This document shows positions 1-8,680 of a stretch of DNA of 44,153 nt, piece after piece; position 1 is the first letter of the stretch, and every line of letters starts with the position of its first letter. The translations under genes and the position numbers were made by a program. The DNA comes from Ectopseudomonas mendocina. GTDB lineage: Bacteria > Pseudomonadota > Gammaproteobacteria > Pseudomonadales > Pseudomonadaceae. The DNA is taken from NCBI RefSeq assembly GCF_008041835.1, contig NZ_VRYE01000015.1:1-44153 (forward strand), in the 5' to 3' direction. The notes beneath the pieces are model-generated. The model searched no databases, was not told where the DNA came from, and saw only the letters and a list, made by a program, of their open reading frames with translations.

Positions 1-14
1 CAGATTATCCCAAC

Positions 15-39
15 GGCTTGGACGAGTCCGGGCTTTTTT
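15..39 (+). terminator. Rho-independent terminator of a gene left of the window
   Basis: GCTTGGA (16-22), loop CGAG, TCCGGGC (27-33) with two G-U pairs, followed by six T. It reads on the plus strand, so it should end a plus-strand gene outside the window that converges on rnfH. By P. aeruginosa gene order this would be omlA/bamE, which is inference. Confidence 0.7.
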
Positions 40-73
40 CATATCTACCCTCTGCCGAACGATCTTGCAGTAA

Positions 74-394
74 TCAGGCTGGCTCCCCGCCGTCTTCCCG
101 CGCCTTGGCTTTGGCTGCACGCTGTTTGCGCACCTCTTTCGGATCGGCAATCAGCGGCCGATAGATCTCGACTCGCTCCCCTTCCTCCAGCACTCGATCT
201 TCCGGCTTGCTTACCGCCTTGCCGAAAATACCCAACGGCGCCTGGCCGAGGTCCAGTTCAGGGAAGAACTGCTGCATGCCTGAGCGCAATGCCGCTTCCC
301 GCACCGTCGTGCCAACCGGCACCGACAGGCGCAACAGCTTCTGTCGCTCAGCAAGGGCATAGACCACCTCGATAGCGATACTGGGCTTATCCAT
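74..394 (-). CDS. rnfH: RnfH family protein (UPF0125)
   Basis: A 106-residue protein with a ubiquitin-like/beta-grasp fold of the RnfH family; its biochemical role is not established. The body is typical of the family (MDKPSIAIEVVYAL start, EGxRVEIYRPL near residue 80, basic tail with KxRxAKAKA). I chose the ATG at 394 because the family begins there; a longer frame would run deep into ratA. The start overlaps the last 8 bases of ratA, so the two are translationally coupled. RnfH and RatA are neighbours in many gammaproteobacteria. Identification is secure, function is not. Confidence 0.9.
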   Translation of the reverse strand: MDKPSIAIEVVYALAERQKLLRLSVPVGTTVREAALRSGMQQFFPELDLGQAPLGIFGKAVSKPEDRVLEEGERVEIYRPLIADPKEVRKQRAAKAKAREDGGEPA

Positions 395-821
395 ACAGCT
401 GCTTGGCTCGCTGGCAGAAGGCGTCGACCATGGTATTGGTCGCCTGATTGAACAACGGTCCCAGCGTGGCACGTACCAGTGGCCCGGCGTAGTCGAATGT
501 CAGGTCCAGACTGATCTTGCTGGCCTTGTCACCCAGCGCCTTGAATTCCCAGACGCCATTGAGACTGGAGAATGGCCCTTCCTGCAGGTTCATCTCGATG
601 CGCTGCCCGGGCAGTAGCACATTGCGCGTGACGAAGCGCTGACCGATGCCACCCTTGGCCACTTCGAGGCTAGCCAGCATATGCGTTTCGCTGGCTTCCA
701 ATATTTCACTGGCGCTACACCAGGGCAGAAACTGCGGGTAGCTGGCCACATCGTTAACGAGGTCATACAGCGCCTGCGCCGGATAAGGCAGCAACGCCGA
801 GCGCTGGATTCGAGTAGTCAT
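387..821 (-). CDS. ratA: RatA/COQ10-like START-domain protein
   Basis: A 144-residue single-domain protein of the polyketide cyclase/START-like superfamily, COQ10 branch. Family features are visible: MTTRIQRSALLPYPAxxLYDLVNDVASYPQFLPWC at the N-terminus and a C-terminal helix with LVRATLGPLFNQATNTMVDAFCxRA. COQ10 proteins bind ubiquinone. The E. coli homologue was described as a toxin blocking 70S ribosome assembly, but a quinone-related role is equally plausible. Its ATG follows the TAA of the transporter gene with no gap (822/821), and it overlaps rnfH, so the three form one operon. Confidence 0.9.
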   Translation of the reverse strand: MTTRIQRSALLPYPAQALYDLVNDVASYPQFLPWCSASEILEASETHMLASLEVAKGGIGQRFVTRNVLLPGQRIEMNLQEGPFSSLNGVWEFKALGDKASKISLDLTFDYAGPLVRATLGPLFNQATNTMVDAFCQRAKQLYG

Positions 822-2225
822 TTACTTGCTCAGCTCCGCGATGAATACGATCAGCACGCCGATTGGCGCCACGACGCGAATCAGCCAAAGACACAGATTG
901 AACAGCAGCGGGTTTCTGATGGCCAACTCTTCGCGCACGGCGTCGCGATTCAGTACCCAGCCGGCGAACAGGGCGAAGGACAACCCGCCCAGCGGTAACA
1001 GAATACGGCTGGTGAGGTAATCGATGCTGTCGAAGAAGGTCTTGCCGCCCTCGGCGCCCCACTGCAGCAGATGGAAGCCATCCTCGGCGAAGACGAAGAA
1101 CTTGGCATCAGCCCAGAGGTTGAACGAGAGCACCGTGCCCATGCCGAAAACCCAGCAGAACAGAGCCAGTACAGCGGTTACCTGGGTACGGCTGCGCCCG
1201 GTTTTTTCGACGAAGTAGGCCACGGCCGGCTCCAGCATGGAGATCGACGAACTCCAGGCAGCGACGGCGACCAGCACGAAGAAGATCAGCCCCATCACCT
1301 GACCGAAAGCGATATTGCCGAAGGCGATCGGCAGCGTGACGAACATGAGCCCCGGCCCACCGCCAGGTTCCAGGCCCGCAGCAAACACGATGGGGAACAG
1401 CGCCATACCGGCGGTCAGCGCCACCAGCGTATCGAGCAGGCCAACGGTCAGTACCGTGGTGCCAATCGACGCCTTCTTCGGCATATAGGCGCCGTAGACC
1501 ATGATCGAGCCGACGCCGACACTCAAAGTAAAGAACGCATGGCCCATGGCAGCGAGAATGCCGTCCTGCACCTTGCTCGAATCGAAATGGAAGAGAAAGT
1601 CGAAGCCTTCGCGGAAATGCCCGGTGGTGAAGCTGTACCCCAGCAGTACCAGCAGCAGCACGAACAGCAGCGGCATCATGATGCGCAGGCTGCGCTCCAG
1701 CCCGGCCACCACACCTTTGGCGATGACGAATGCGGTCCCCAGCATGAACAGGCTGTGCCACAGGGTCAGCCGCCACGGGTCGGAGGTCAGGCCGCCGAAC
1801 GCCGCACCGGCACCATCGGCGCTGATACCGGTAAAGTCGCCACGGCCCATGCCAAGGATGTAATCCAGCGACCAGCCCGCCACCACGCTGTAGAAGGACA
1901 GGATGAGCAGTGCGGCGACCATCCCCATCAATGCGGCCAGCGACCAGCGCTTCGATGCCCCGGCCTCAATCGCCAAGCTCTTCATCGCGTTGACCGGGCT
2001 CTGCCGGCCGCGGCGACCGATCAGGGTCTCCGCCAGCATGATCGGCACACCCACCAGGGCAATGCAGAACAGGTACATCACGACGAATGCGCCACCGCCG
2101 TAGACGCCCGTCATGTAGGGAAACTTCCAGATATTGCCGAGGCCTACGGCCGAACCGGTGGCCGCCAGAATGAACACCCAACGACTGGCCCACGCACCAT
2201 GAATTGAAACTTTGTCGCTCGCCAT
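822..2225 (-). CDS. Sodium-dependent transporter, NSS (SNF) family
   Basis: A 467-residue inner-membrane symporter of the neurotransmitter:sodium symporter family, LeuT fold, which typically couples Na+ to amino-acid uptake. TM1 holds the family signature around the Na+ site (ATGSAVGLGNIWKFPYM), followed by GGGAFVVMYLFCIALVGVPIMLAE in TM2 and further hydrophobic segments to the C-terminus. I chose the ATG at 2225 (MASDKVSIHGAW), the usual family start; the frame is open upstream but those residues are not family-like. First gene of the operon with ratA and rnfH. The substrate cannot be told from sequence. Confidence 0.9.
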   Translation of the reverse strand: MASDKVSIHGAWASRWVFILAATGSAVGLGNIWKFPYMTGVYGGGAFVVMYLFCIALVGVPIMLAETLIGRRGRQSPVNAMKSLAIEAGASKRWSLAALMGMVAALLILSFYSVVAGWSLDYILGMGRGDFTGISADGAGAAFGGLTSDPWRLTLWHSLFMLGTAFVIAKGVVAGLERSLRIMMPLLFVLLLVLLGYSFTTGHFREGFDFLFHFDSSKVQDGILAAMGHAFFTLSVGVGSIMVYGAYMPKKASIGTTVLTVGLLDTLVALTAGMALFPIVFAAGLEPGGGPGLMFVTLPIAFGNIAFGQVMGLIFFVLVAVAAWSSSISMLEPAVAYFVEKTGRSRTQVTAVLALFCWVFGMGTVLSFNLWADAKFFVFAEDGFHLLQWGAEGGKTFFDSIDYLTSRILLPLGGLSFALFAGWVLNRDAVREELAIRNPLLFNLCLWLIRVVAPIGVLIVFIAELSK

Positions 2226-2337
2226 TGCCGCCAAGACCCCAGACTGCGGGAAAAAAGATCGCGCATTGTCGGGGATTAGCGACATGGGCTCAAGTTTGGC
2301 TCGGTAAAGCCCCATGGCGCAGGCGCGGGAGACTCCC

Positions 2338-2343
2338 TATAAT
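2338..2343 (+). promoter_or_regulatory. Consensus -10 box (TATAAT) directly before smpB
   Basis: Perfect TATAAT ending 9 bases before the smpB ATG at 2353, so transcription would begin about 2-4 nt before the start codon. No convincing -35 hexamer lies 16-18 bases upstream. Implies a near-leaderless smpB transcript, or an additional promoter further upstream. Confidence 0.55.
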
Positions 2344-2352
2344 GCGCGGCCT

Positions 2353-2835
2353 ATGGCTAAGCAAAAGAAACATCCCCAAGGCACCATCGCGCTGAACAAA
2401 AAGGCGCTGCATGACTATTTCATCGAGCACAAGTTCGAGGCCGGGCTGGTGCTGTCCGGTTGGGAAGTCAAAAGCCTGCGTGCCGGCAAGGCACAACTGG
2501 TCGACAGCTATGTGCTGCTCAAGGACGGCGAGGCCTGGTTGATGGGCTGCCACATCAGCCCGTTGAAAACCGCCAGTACGCACGTCATCGCCGACCCGAC
2601 CCGCACGCGTAAACTGCTGCTGAACAAGCGCGAGCTGGAAAAGCTGTTCGGCTCCGTGCAGCAGAAGGGCTACACCGCCGTGGCGCTGTCGCTCTACTGG
2701 AAGCAGCATCTGATCAAATGTGAAATTGCCTTGGCCAAGGGCAAGAAGGACTTCGACAAGCGCCACACCGAGAAGGAACGTGACGCCGACCGCGAAGTTC
2801 AGCGCGCCATGCGCAGCAAGGGCAAGGAAGACTAG
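2353..2835 (+). CDS. smpB: SsrA-binding protein SmpB
   Basis: A 160-residue tmRNA-binding protein needed for trans-translation, which rescues stalled ribosomes and tags the incomplete peptide. The full family pattern is present: MAKQKK start, [32 protein letters not shown] (OB-fold RNA-binding part), and the basic C-terminal tail ([25 protein letters not shown]) that enters the decoding site. The start was chosen at the family-conserved MAKQKK; no Shine-Dalgarno lies upstream because the -10 box occupies that place. ssrA itself is not in the window. Confidence 0.97.
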   Translation: MAKQKKHPQGTIALNKKALHDYFIEHKFEAGLVLSGWEVKSLRAGKAQLVDSYVLLKDGEAWLMGCHISPLKTASTHVIADPTRTRKLLLNKRELEKLFGSVQQKGYTAVALSLYWKQHLIKCEIALAKGKKDFDKRHTEKERDADREVQRAMRSKGKED

Positions 2836-2842
2836 GAGCAGC

Positions 2843-2889
2843 TGCAAGCCAAAGCAACGCAGGCTCTTACTGGCAGCTTGTGGCTTGCA
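2843..2889. repeat. Inverted repeat between convergent smpB and lldR
   Basis: TGCAAGCCA (2843-2851) pairs perfectly with TGGCTTGCA (2881-2889) across a 29-nt loop. It lies between two convergent stop codons and probably serves as a transcription end for one or both genes, although no long T-tract follows. Confidence 0.5.
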
Positions 2890-2896
2890 TCTCGCC

Positions 2897-3664
2897 TTAC
2901 ATCCCCAAGCGCCTCTGCGCACGCGCCACGCGCCGGGCCTCGAGTTGCACTTCCGAGAGCACTTCCTGCACGTAGTCGATATGTCGGTTCGATAGCGCGC
3001 GCGCGTCTTCCGCACGGCCTTCGAGGATGGCTTCGTAAAGTGCGCGGTGCTGGCTGATCAGCATGTCGCGAGTTTCCTCGCGCTGGGCGTACATGCCGCC
3101 GATATTGGTCACCACGTTGCGCTTGAGCAGGTCGAACAGACCCCGAATGGTATGCAGCAGTACGGCGTTGTGGCTGGCCTCGGCAATCGCCAGGTGAAAA
3201 CGCGCATCGGCTGCCCCCTCCTCGGCACGTGTCACCTTGCCAGATCTCGCATAGCAGTCCTGCAGGGCCGCGAAAGCCTCGGTCAAACGCTGTCGGTCGA
3301 TATCGGTGGCACGCTTGGCCGCGTAGTAGGCGCACGAGCCTTCCAGCGTGTGACGAAACTCCAGTAGGTCACGCTGGGCATCCTCCTTGTGCTCCAGCAG
3401 TTGCAGCAGCGGATCACTGAAGGTCGAGCCGAGTGATTCGGCCACGTAGTTACCGCCGCCCTGGCGACTGACCAGCAAGCCCTTGGCCACCAGTTTCTGG
3501 ATCGCTTCGCGCAGGGACGGGCGGGAAACACCGAACTGCTCAGCCAGCGCACGCTCGGCAGGCAGCCGCTCGCCGGCACGCAAGGTGCCCTCGAGAATCA
3601 TGGTTTCCAGCTGCGCGACGATGTCATCCGAAAGACGTCGCTGCCGCACCTGACCTACTTCCAT
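2897..3664 (-). CDS. lldR: Lactate-responsive GntR/FadR-family regulator LldR
   Basis: A 255-residue repressor. The N-terminal winged helix-turn-helix (residues ~5-70) has the GntR signature GERLPAERALAEQFGVSRPSLREAIQKLVAKGLLVSRQGGG. The C-terminal FCD domain (~85-235) has family metal-site residues in the FHLAIAEASHN region and the RALYEAI helix. LldR-type FadR regulators release DNA when lactate binds. Start placed at 3664 because GGAG lies 8 bases upstream and the homologous start is MEVGQVRQRR; an ATG at 3679 overlaps that ribosome site. Divergent from lldP-lldD-dld; palindromic operators lie beside both start regions. Confidence 0.93.
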   Translation of the reverse strand: MEVGQVRQRRLSDDIVAQLETMILEGTLRAGERLPAERALAEQFGVSRPSLREAIQKLVAKGLLVSRQGGGNYVAESLGSTFSDPLLQLLEHKEDAQRDLLEFRHTLEGSCAYYAAKRATDIDRQRLTEAFAALQDCYARSGKVTRAEEGAADARFHLAIAEASHNAVLLHTIRGLFDLLKRNVVTNIGGMYAQREETRDMLISQHRALYEAILEGRAEDARALSNRHIDYVQEVLSEVQLEARRVARAQRRLGM

Positions 3665-3679
3665 CACCCGTATCTCCAT

Positions 3680-3690
3680 TGGTTTGACCA
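3680..3690. promoter_or_regulatory. Probable LldR operator next to lldR (TGGT-N3-ACCA)
   Basis: TGGTTTGACCA is a perfect inverted repeat with a 3-base centre, fitting the TNGTNNNACNA form bound by FadR/LldR-type GntR regulators. It lies just upstream of the lldR start codon, so autoregulation is likely. Its centre is about 144 bp from the second site near lldP, allowing a loop as proposed for E. coli lldPRD. Confidence 0.65.
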
Positions 3691-3774
3691 GACCAGAAGT
3701 CTGAGCGCAAGCCTATAGCGCCCGCTCTCACTGAACAAGCAAGCACCATACGACCAAAGTCTTAATGGCTCGAT

Positions 3775-3803
3775 TTGACAGCCTGCTGAACAACTTTTAA
3801 CCT
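3775..3803 (+). promoter_or_regulatory. Candidate sigma-70 promoter for lldP-lldD-dld
   Basis: Perfect -35 TTGACA at 3775-3780 with a poor -10 (TAACCT, 3798-3803) at 17-bp spacing. The strong LldR palindrome at 3821-3837 would lie just downstream of the start point, a repressing position. The -10 is weak, so the exact start is uncertain. Confidence 0.4.
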
Positions 3804-3820
3804 GGCCCCGTCATTTTGTA

Positions 3821-3837
3821 AATTGGTCTTACCAATT
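3821..3837. promoter_or_regulatory. Probable LldR operator upstream of lldP
   Basis: AATTGGTCTTACCAATT is a perfect 7+7 bp palindrome with a 3-base centre. It has the shape of the E. coli LldR operator and of GntR/FadR sites in general (TGGTNNNACCA core). It is the stronger of the two matching sites between lldR and lldP. Confidence 0.8.
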
Positions 3838-3872
3838 AAGCCCACAAGAATAACAACCCTTCGAGGTTCGCC

Positions 3873-3950
3873 ATGACAGCCCAACACGCTGCCAGCCAGT
3901 TCGATAACGCCTCATCCCTGCCGCGCCAGACGCGCACTCGTGTGGAGTAA
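3873..3950 (+). CDS. Possible 25-residue leader peptide upstream of lldP
   Basis: An ATG at 3873, preceded by GAGG at suitable distance, opens a 25-codon frame (MTAQHAASQFDN... to RTRVE) ending in TAA at 3948-3950, six bases before the lldP ATG. Its last codons (GTGGAG) supply the GGAG ribosome site for lldP, which would couple the two. It lies after the operator, so it would be on the lldP mRNA. No similarity to a known protein is recognised; it could be chance or a translated leader. Confidence 0.4.
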   Translation: MTAQHAASQFDNASSLPRQTRTRVE

Positions 3951-3956
3951 GCCCTG

Positions 3957-5648
3957 ATGTCCAACGGAATTCTCGCCCTGCTGGCGTTCTCGCCGATCCT
4001 GCTCGCCGCCATCCTGCTGGTCGGCCTGCGCTGGCCGGCCAAGCGCGCCATGCCGCTGGTCTACCTACTCACCGCCGGCATCGGCCTGTACGTATGGGAC
4101 ATGAGCCTCAACCGCGTGCTCGCCTCCACCGTGCAGGGCCTGATCATCACCGTCGGCGTACTGTGGATCATCTTTGGCGCAATTCTGCTGCTGAATACCC
4201 TCAAGCATTCCGGCGGCATCACTGCGATCCGGGCCGGCTTCGCGACCATCAGCCCTGATCGCCGCATCCAGGCCATCATCATCGCCTGGCTGTTCGGTTG
4301 CTTCATCGAAGGCGCCTCCGGCTTCGGCACCCCGGCCGCCATCGCGGCACCACTGCTGGTGGCCATCGGCTTCCCGGCCATGGCCGCCGTGCTGATGGGC
4401 ATGCTGGTGCAGAGCACTCCGGTGTCCTTCGGCGCCGTGGGTACGCCGATCATCGTCGGCGTCAACACCGGCCTGGATACCGCCAGTATTGGCGCACAAC
4501 TGGTGGAACAGGGTTCGTCCTGGGGGCAATTCCTGCAGCTGATCACCAGCCAGGTAGCGATCATTCATGCCACCGTTGGCGTGGTCATGCCACTGATCAT
4601 GGTCATGATGCTGACACGCTTCTTCGGTCAGGAGAAAAGCTGGAAAGCCGGTCTGGAAGTGCTGCCGTTCGCCCTCTTCGCCGGCCTGGCCTTCGTCCTG
4701 CCCTACGCCGCCACCGGCGTGTTCCTCGGCCCGGAATTCCCCTCGATGCTGGGCGGTCTGATCGGCCTGGCCATCGTCACCAGCGCCGCGCGTTTTGGCT
4801 TCCTGGTGCCGAAGAAGACCTGGGACTTCGCCCCGGCGGACAAATGGCCGAGCGAGTGGCTGGGCAGTGTCGAGATGAAACTGGACGAGCTGACCGCCAA
4901 GCCCATGAGCGCGCTGCGTGCCTGGCTGCCCTACGTACTGGTTGGCGCCCTGCTGGTGATCAGCCGTGTGTTCCCGGAAGTGGGCAACGCGCTCAAGGCG
5001 GTGGTGGTGAACTTCCCCGACCTGCTTGGCGAAACCGGCATCAGCGCCAACTTCCAACCGCTCTACCTGCCGGGTGGCATTCTGGTCGCCGTGGTTCTGG
5101 CCACCTTCTTCCTGCACGGCATGAAGGTGCGTGAGCTGAGCAAGGCGGTGAAGGAATCGTCCAGCGTGCTGCTCAGCGCCGGCTTCGTGCTGCTGTTCAC
5201 CGTGCCGATGGTACGCATCCTGATCAACTCCGGCGTCAATGGCGCTGAGCTGGCCAGCATGCCCATCCTCATGGCGCGCTGGGTGGCCGACAGCGTTGGC
5301 GGGATCTATCCGCTGCTGGCGCCAAGTATCGGCGCACTGGGCGCCTTCATCGCCGGCTCCAATACCGTCAGCAATATGATGTTCAGCCAGTTCCAGTTCG
5401 GTGTAGCCAGCAGCCTGGGTATCTCCAGCGCACTGATCGTCTCCGTTCAGGCCATCGGCGCCGCAGCCGGCAACATGGTGGCGATTCACAACGTGGTTGC
5501 TGCCTCGGCCACCGTCGGTCTGCTCGGGCGCGAAGGCAGCACCCTGCGCAAGACCATCTGGCCGACGCTGTACTACGTGCTGTTCACCGGCATCATCGCG
5601 ATGATCGCGATCTACGTGCTGGGTGTGACTGACCCGCTGGTGCACTGA
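3957..5648 (+). CDS. lldP: L-lactate permease (LctP family)
   Basis: A 563-residue inner-membrane lactate:H+ symporter with about 12-14 hydrophobic segments. Family signatures are clear: [22 protein letters not shown] (~110-135), [16 protein letters not shown] (~155-170) and, near the C-terminus, [17 protein letters not shown] and [19 protein letters not shown]. Ribosome site GGAG overlaps the end of the small upstream frame. First main gene of the lactate operon lldP-lldD-dld, under a probable LldR operator. A terminator follows directly, so downstream genes may be made at a lower level. Confidence 0.94.
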   Translation: MSNGILALLAFSPILLAAILLVGLRWPAKRAMPLVYLLTAGIGLYVWDMSLNRVLASTVQGLIITVGVLWIIFGAILLLNTLKHSGGITAIRAGFATISPDRRIQAIIIAWLFGCFIEGASGFGTPAAIAAPLLVAIGFPAMAAVLMGMLVQSTPVSFGAVGTPIIVGVNTGLDTASIGAQLVEQGSSWGQFLQLITSQVAIIHATVGVVMPLIMVMMLTRFFGQEKSWKAGLEVLPFALFAGLAFVLPYAATGVFLGPEFPSMLGGLIGLAIVTSAARFGFLVPKKTWDFAPADKWPSEWLGSVEMKLDELTAKPMSALRAWLPYVLVGALLVISRVFPEVGNALKAVVVNFPDLLGETGISANFQPLYLPGGILVAVVLATFFLHGMKVRELSKAVKESSSVLLSAGFVLLFTVPMVRILINSGVNGAELASMPILMARWVADSVGGIYPLLAPSIGALGAFIAGSNTVSNMMFSQFQFGVASSLGISSALIVSVQAIGAAAGNMVAIHNVVAASATVGLLGREGSTLRKTIWPTLYYVLFTGIIAMIAIYVLGVTDPLVH

Positions 5649-5666
5649 ACCTCGTCACGCGAAAGC

Positions 5667-5690
5667 GCCCCGACCCTGTCGGGGCATTTT
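5667..5690 (+). terminator. Rho-independent terminator inside the lld operon
   Basis: GCCCCGAC (5667-5674), loop CCT, GTCGGGGC (5678-5685), then ATTTT. It lies between lldP and lldD. With only four T it is probably leaky and sets the ratio of permease to dehydrogenases, or a second promoter drives lldD. Confidence 0.75.
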
Positions 5691-5732
5691 CCGTCAGGCT
5701 ACGCTTTCTCTTTTCAGTAACAGGATGAGCCC

Positions 5733-6872
5733 ATGATCATTTCTGCCTCTACCGACTATCGCGCCGCCGCGCAGCGCAAGCTGCCGCCCTTCCTGTTCCA
5801 CTACATCGACGGCGGCGCCTACGCCGAGCACACCCTGCGCCGTAACGTTGCCGACCTGTCGGACATCGAACTGCGCCAGCGGGTGCTGAAGAACATGTCC
5901 GACCTGAGCCTGTCCACCGAGCTGTTCGGCGAACAGCTGTCCATGCCTGTCGCCCTGGCTCCGGTCGGCCTGACCGGCATGTATGCCCGTCGCGGTGAAG
6001 TGCAGGCGGCCAAGGCCGCAGCAGCCAAAGGCATTCCCTTTACGCTGTCCACCGTTTCGGTGTGCCCGATCGAGGAAGTCGCGCCGGCCATCGACCGGCC
6101 AATGTGGTTCCAGCTCTACGTGCTGAAGGATCGCGGCTTCATGAAGAATGCCCTGGAGCGCGCGAAGGCGGCCGGCTGCTCGACCCTGGTGTTCACCGTC
6201 GACATGCCCGTACCCGGTGCGCGCTATCGCGATGCCCACTCGGGCATGAGCGGCCCGAACGCGGCGCTGCGCCGCATGCTGCAGGCCATGACTCATCCGC
6301 AGTGGGCCTGGGACGTCGGCCTGATGGGCAAGCCGCACGACCTGGGCAACATCTCCGCTTACCGCGGCAACCCGACCGGCCTGGCCGACTACATCGGCTG
6401 GCTGGGCGCCAACTTCGACCCGTCGATCTCCTGGAAAGACCTGGAATGGATCCGCGATTTCTGGGACGGCCCGATGGTGATCAAAGGCATCCTCGACCCT
6501 GAAGATGCCCGCGACGCGGTGACCTTCGGTGCCGATGGCATCATCGTTTCCAACCACGGCGGACGCCAGCTCGACGGCGTGCTGTCCAGCGCCCGGGCGC
6601 TGCCGGCCATCGCCGATGCCGTCAAGGGCGAGCTGAAGATCCTCGCCGACTCCGGCATCCGTACCGGTCTCGATGTGGTACGCATGCTGGCCCTGGGTGC
6701 CGACACCGTGCTGCTCGGCCGCGCCTTCATCTACGCCCTGGCGGCAGCCGGTGGCGCCGGTGTGAGCAACCTGCTCGATCTGATCGAGAAGGAAATGCGC
6801 GTGGCCATGGTACTGACCGGCGCCAAGTCCATCGCCGAGATTACCTCGGATCTGCTGGTCAAAGAGCGCTGA
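5733..6872 (+). CDS. lldD: L-lactate dehydrogenase, FMN-dependent (quinone)
   Basis: A 379-residue membrane-associated flavoenzyme of the alpha-hydroxyacid oxidase family that oxidises L-lactate to pyruvate and passes electrons to the quinone pool. It is a TIM barrel with FMN-site pieces such as [18 protein letters not shown] (~70-90) and the catalytic loop [10 protein letters not shown], whose His is residue 275, plus [19 protein letters not shown] near 310-330. AGGA lies 8 bases before the ATG. Length matches E. coli LldD. It follows lldP after a terminator and precedes dld by four bases. Confidence 0.96.
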   Translation: MIISASTDYRAAAQRKLPPFLFHYIDGGAYAEHTLRRNVADLSDIELRQRVLKNMSDLSLSTELFGEQLSMPVALAPVGLTGMYARRGEVQAAKAAAAKGIPFTLSTVSVCPIEEVAPAIDRPMWFQLYVLKDRGFMKNALERAKAAGCSTLVFTVDMPVPGARYRDAHSGMSGPNAALRRMLQAMTHPQWAWDVGLMGKPHDLGNISAYRGNPTGLADYIGWLGANFDPSISWKDLEWIRDFWDGPMVIKGILDPEDARDAVTFGADGIIVSNHGGRQLDGVLSSARALPAIADAVKGELKILADSGIRTGLDVVRMLALGADTVLLGRAFIYALAAAGGAGVSNLLDLIEKEMRVAMVLTGAKSIAEITSDLLVKER

Positions 6873-6876
6873 TCCC

Positions 6877-8592
6877 ATGACTGCTGCCGCAACCACCGTC
6901 ACCCGCGATGCCCTGCTGGCGCAGATGCGCCAGATCGTCGGCAGCAGCCATGTGCTGACCGACGAACACGCCACGCGGCGTTTTCGCAAGGGCCATCGCA
7001 CCGGTGAGGGCAATGTCCTGGCGGTGGTACGCCCAGGCTCGCTGCTGGAACAGTGGCGCATCCTGCAGGCGGCGGTGGCGGCTGATCGCATCGTCATCAT
7101 GCAGGCGGCCAATACCGGTCTGACCGGCGGTTCCACCCCGGACGGGGCCGATTACGACCGCGAGATCGTACTGATCAGTACCCTGCGCATCACTGGCGTA
7201 CAGCTGATCAACGATGGCCAGCAAGTGGTGTGCCTGCCCGGCGCGACTCTGGACCGCCTCGAGCAGGCCTTGGCGCCACTGAACCGCGAACCGCATTCGG
7301 TGATCGGCTCGTCCTGCATCGGCGCCTCGGTGCTCGGCGGCATCTGCAACAACTCCGGCGGTGCCCTGGTACGCCGTGGCCCGGCCTATACCGAGCTGGC
7401 GCTGTATGCGCAGGTGAAGGATGACGGCTCACTGGAACTGGTCAACCACCTGGGAATCGAGCTGGGCGACACCCCGGAGGACATTCTTACCCGCCTGCAG
7501 AACGGCGATTACACGCCGCAGCAGGTGCGCAACGAGGAAACGGCCAAGGCCTCCGACGCCCGCTACGGCGAGCATGTGCGCGATGTCGATGCTGACACCC
7601 CGGCGCGTTTCAATGCCGACCCCTCGTGCCTGTTCGAGGCCTCCGGCTCGGCCGGCAAGCTGTGCCTGTTCGCCGTACGCCTGGACACCTTCCCGAAAGA
7701 GCCGAGCACGGTGTTCTACATCGGCAGCAACGACCCGCACGATCTGACCGAAGTGCGCCGTCACCTGCTGGCCAAACTGCCGCGCCTGCCGATTGCCGGG
7801 GAGTACATTCATCGCACGGCCTTCGACATCGGCGAGAAATATGGCAAGGACACCTTCCTGGTGATCGACAAGTTCGGTACGTCCAAGGTGCCGGCTGCCT
7901 TCGCCATGAAGAGCCGGGTCGACGGCTTCTTCGAACACTTCGGCCTGCGTGGTGTGACCGACAGGGTGATCCAGGCACTGATGAACCTGCTGCCCAGCCA
8001 CCTGCCGGCGCGCATGCGCGAGTACCGCGACCGCTACGAGCATCACCTGCTGGTGCGTGTGTCCAACGACACCCTGGAGCAGACCCGTGCCTTCCTCACC
8101 GAGTACTTCACCGGCAGCGCCAGCGGCGCCTACTTCGAGTGCGACGCCGAGGAGGGACGCAAGGCCTTCCTGCATCGCTTCGCCATCGCCGGCGCCGCGA
8201 TCCGCTACCGCGAGGCGCACCGCAGCAGCGTCGAGGACATCCTCGCCCTGGATATCGCCCTGCGCCGCAACGACCGTGACTGGGTCGAAACGCTGCCGCA
8301 GAAACTGGAAGACAGGATCATCCACAAGCTCTACTACGGGCACTTCTTCTGCCATGTGTTCCACCAGGACTACATCGTCAAGAAGGGCAATGACCCGCTC
8401 GCCATGGAACATGCCATGTGGAAGCTGCTGGACGAACGCCGCGCCGAGTACCCAGCCGAGCACAACGTCGGCCATCTCTACGTGGCCAAGCCGGCACTGG
8501 CGGGGTTTTACCGCGAGCTCGACCCGACCAACACCTTCAACCCCGGCATTGGCCATACCTCGAAGAAGAAGCATTGGGGCAATTGCTGCTAA
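6877..8592 (+). CDS. dld: Quinone-dependent D-lactate dehydrogenase
   Basis: A 571-residue FAD enzyme, the same length as E. coli Dld, oxidising D-lactate to pyruvate at the inner membrane. The PCMH-type FAD-binding domain has AANTGLTGGSTPDG (~70-83) and GSSCIGASVLGGICNNSGGA (~145-165). The C-terminal part has the Dld-type basic membrane-binding and cap segments and ends in DPTNTFNPGIGHTSKKKHWGNCC. It begins four bases after lldD and is surely co-transcribed, giving the cell both lactate isomers from one operon. Confidence 0.94.
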   Translation: MTAAATTVTRDALLAQMRQIVGSSHVLTDEHATRRFRKGHRTGEGNVLAVVRPGSLLEQWRILQAAVAADRIVIMQAANTGLTGGSTPDGADYDREIVLISTLRITGVQLINDGQQVVCLPGATLDRLEQALAPLNREPHSVIGSSCIGASVLGGICNNSGGALVRRGPAYTELALYAQVKDDGSLELVNHLGIELGDTPEDILTRLQNGDYTPQQVRNEETAKASDARYGEHVRDVDADTPARFNADPSCLFEASGSAGKLCLFAVRLDTFPKEPSTVFYIGSNDPHDLTEVRRHLLAKLPRLPIAGEYIHRTAFDIGEKYGKDTFLVIDKFGTSKVPAAFAMKSRVDGFFEHFGLRGVTDRVIQALMNLLPSHLPARMREYRDRYEHHLLVRVSNDTLEQTRAFLTEYFTGSASGAYFECDAEEGRKAFLHRFAIAGAAIRYREAHRSSVEDILALDIALRRNDRDWVETLPQKLEDRIIHKLYYGHFFCHVFHQDYIVKKGNDPLAMEHAMWKLLDERRAEYPAEHNVGHLYVAKPALAGFYRELDPTNTFNPGIGHTSKKKHWGNCC

Positions 8593-8616
8593 GACGCTGA
8601 ATCCGCTATTACGGAT

Positions 8617-8663
8617 GTGGGAGGCGCTTCAGCGGCGACGTTCGCGGCTGAAGCCCCTCCCAC
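8617..8663. repeat. Intergenic hairpin repeat (GTGGGAGG...CCTCCCAC)
   Basis: Left arm 8617-8633 pairs with right arm 8647-8663 at 16 of 17 positions (outer GTGGGAGG/CCTCCCAC, inner GCTTCAGC/GCTGAAGC). It belongs to the short REP-like intergenic repeats common in Pseudomonas. It lies between the convergent dld and clpB genes, where it may end transcription or protect mRNA. Confidence 0.75.
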
Positions 8664-8680
8664 AATAGTTCTGCTGCACC

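Noticed and set aside
3689..3703. CAGAC-CAGAA-GTCTG hairpin beside the lldR operator
   Set aside because: Five-base arms only, overlapping the better-supported TGGT-N3-ACCA operator; probably chance.
4065..5645. A 526-codon minus-strand frame opposite lldP
   Set aside because: Gln/His/Asp-rich shadow of a membrane-protein gene; no family match.
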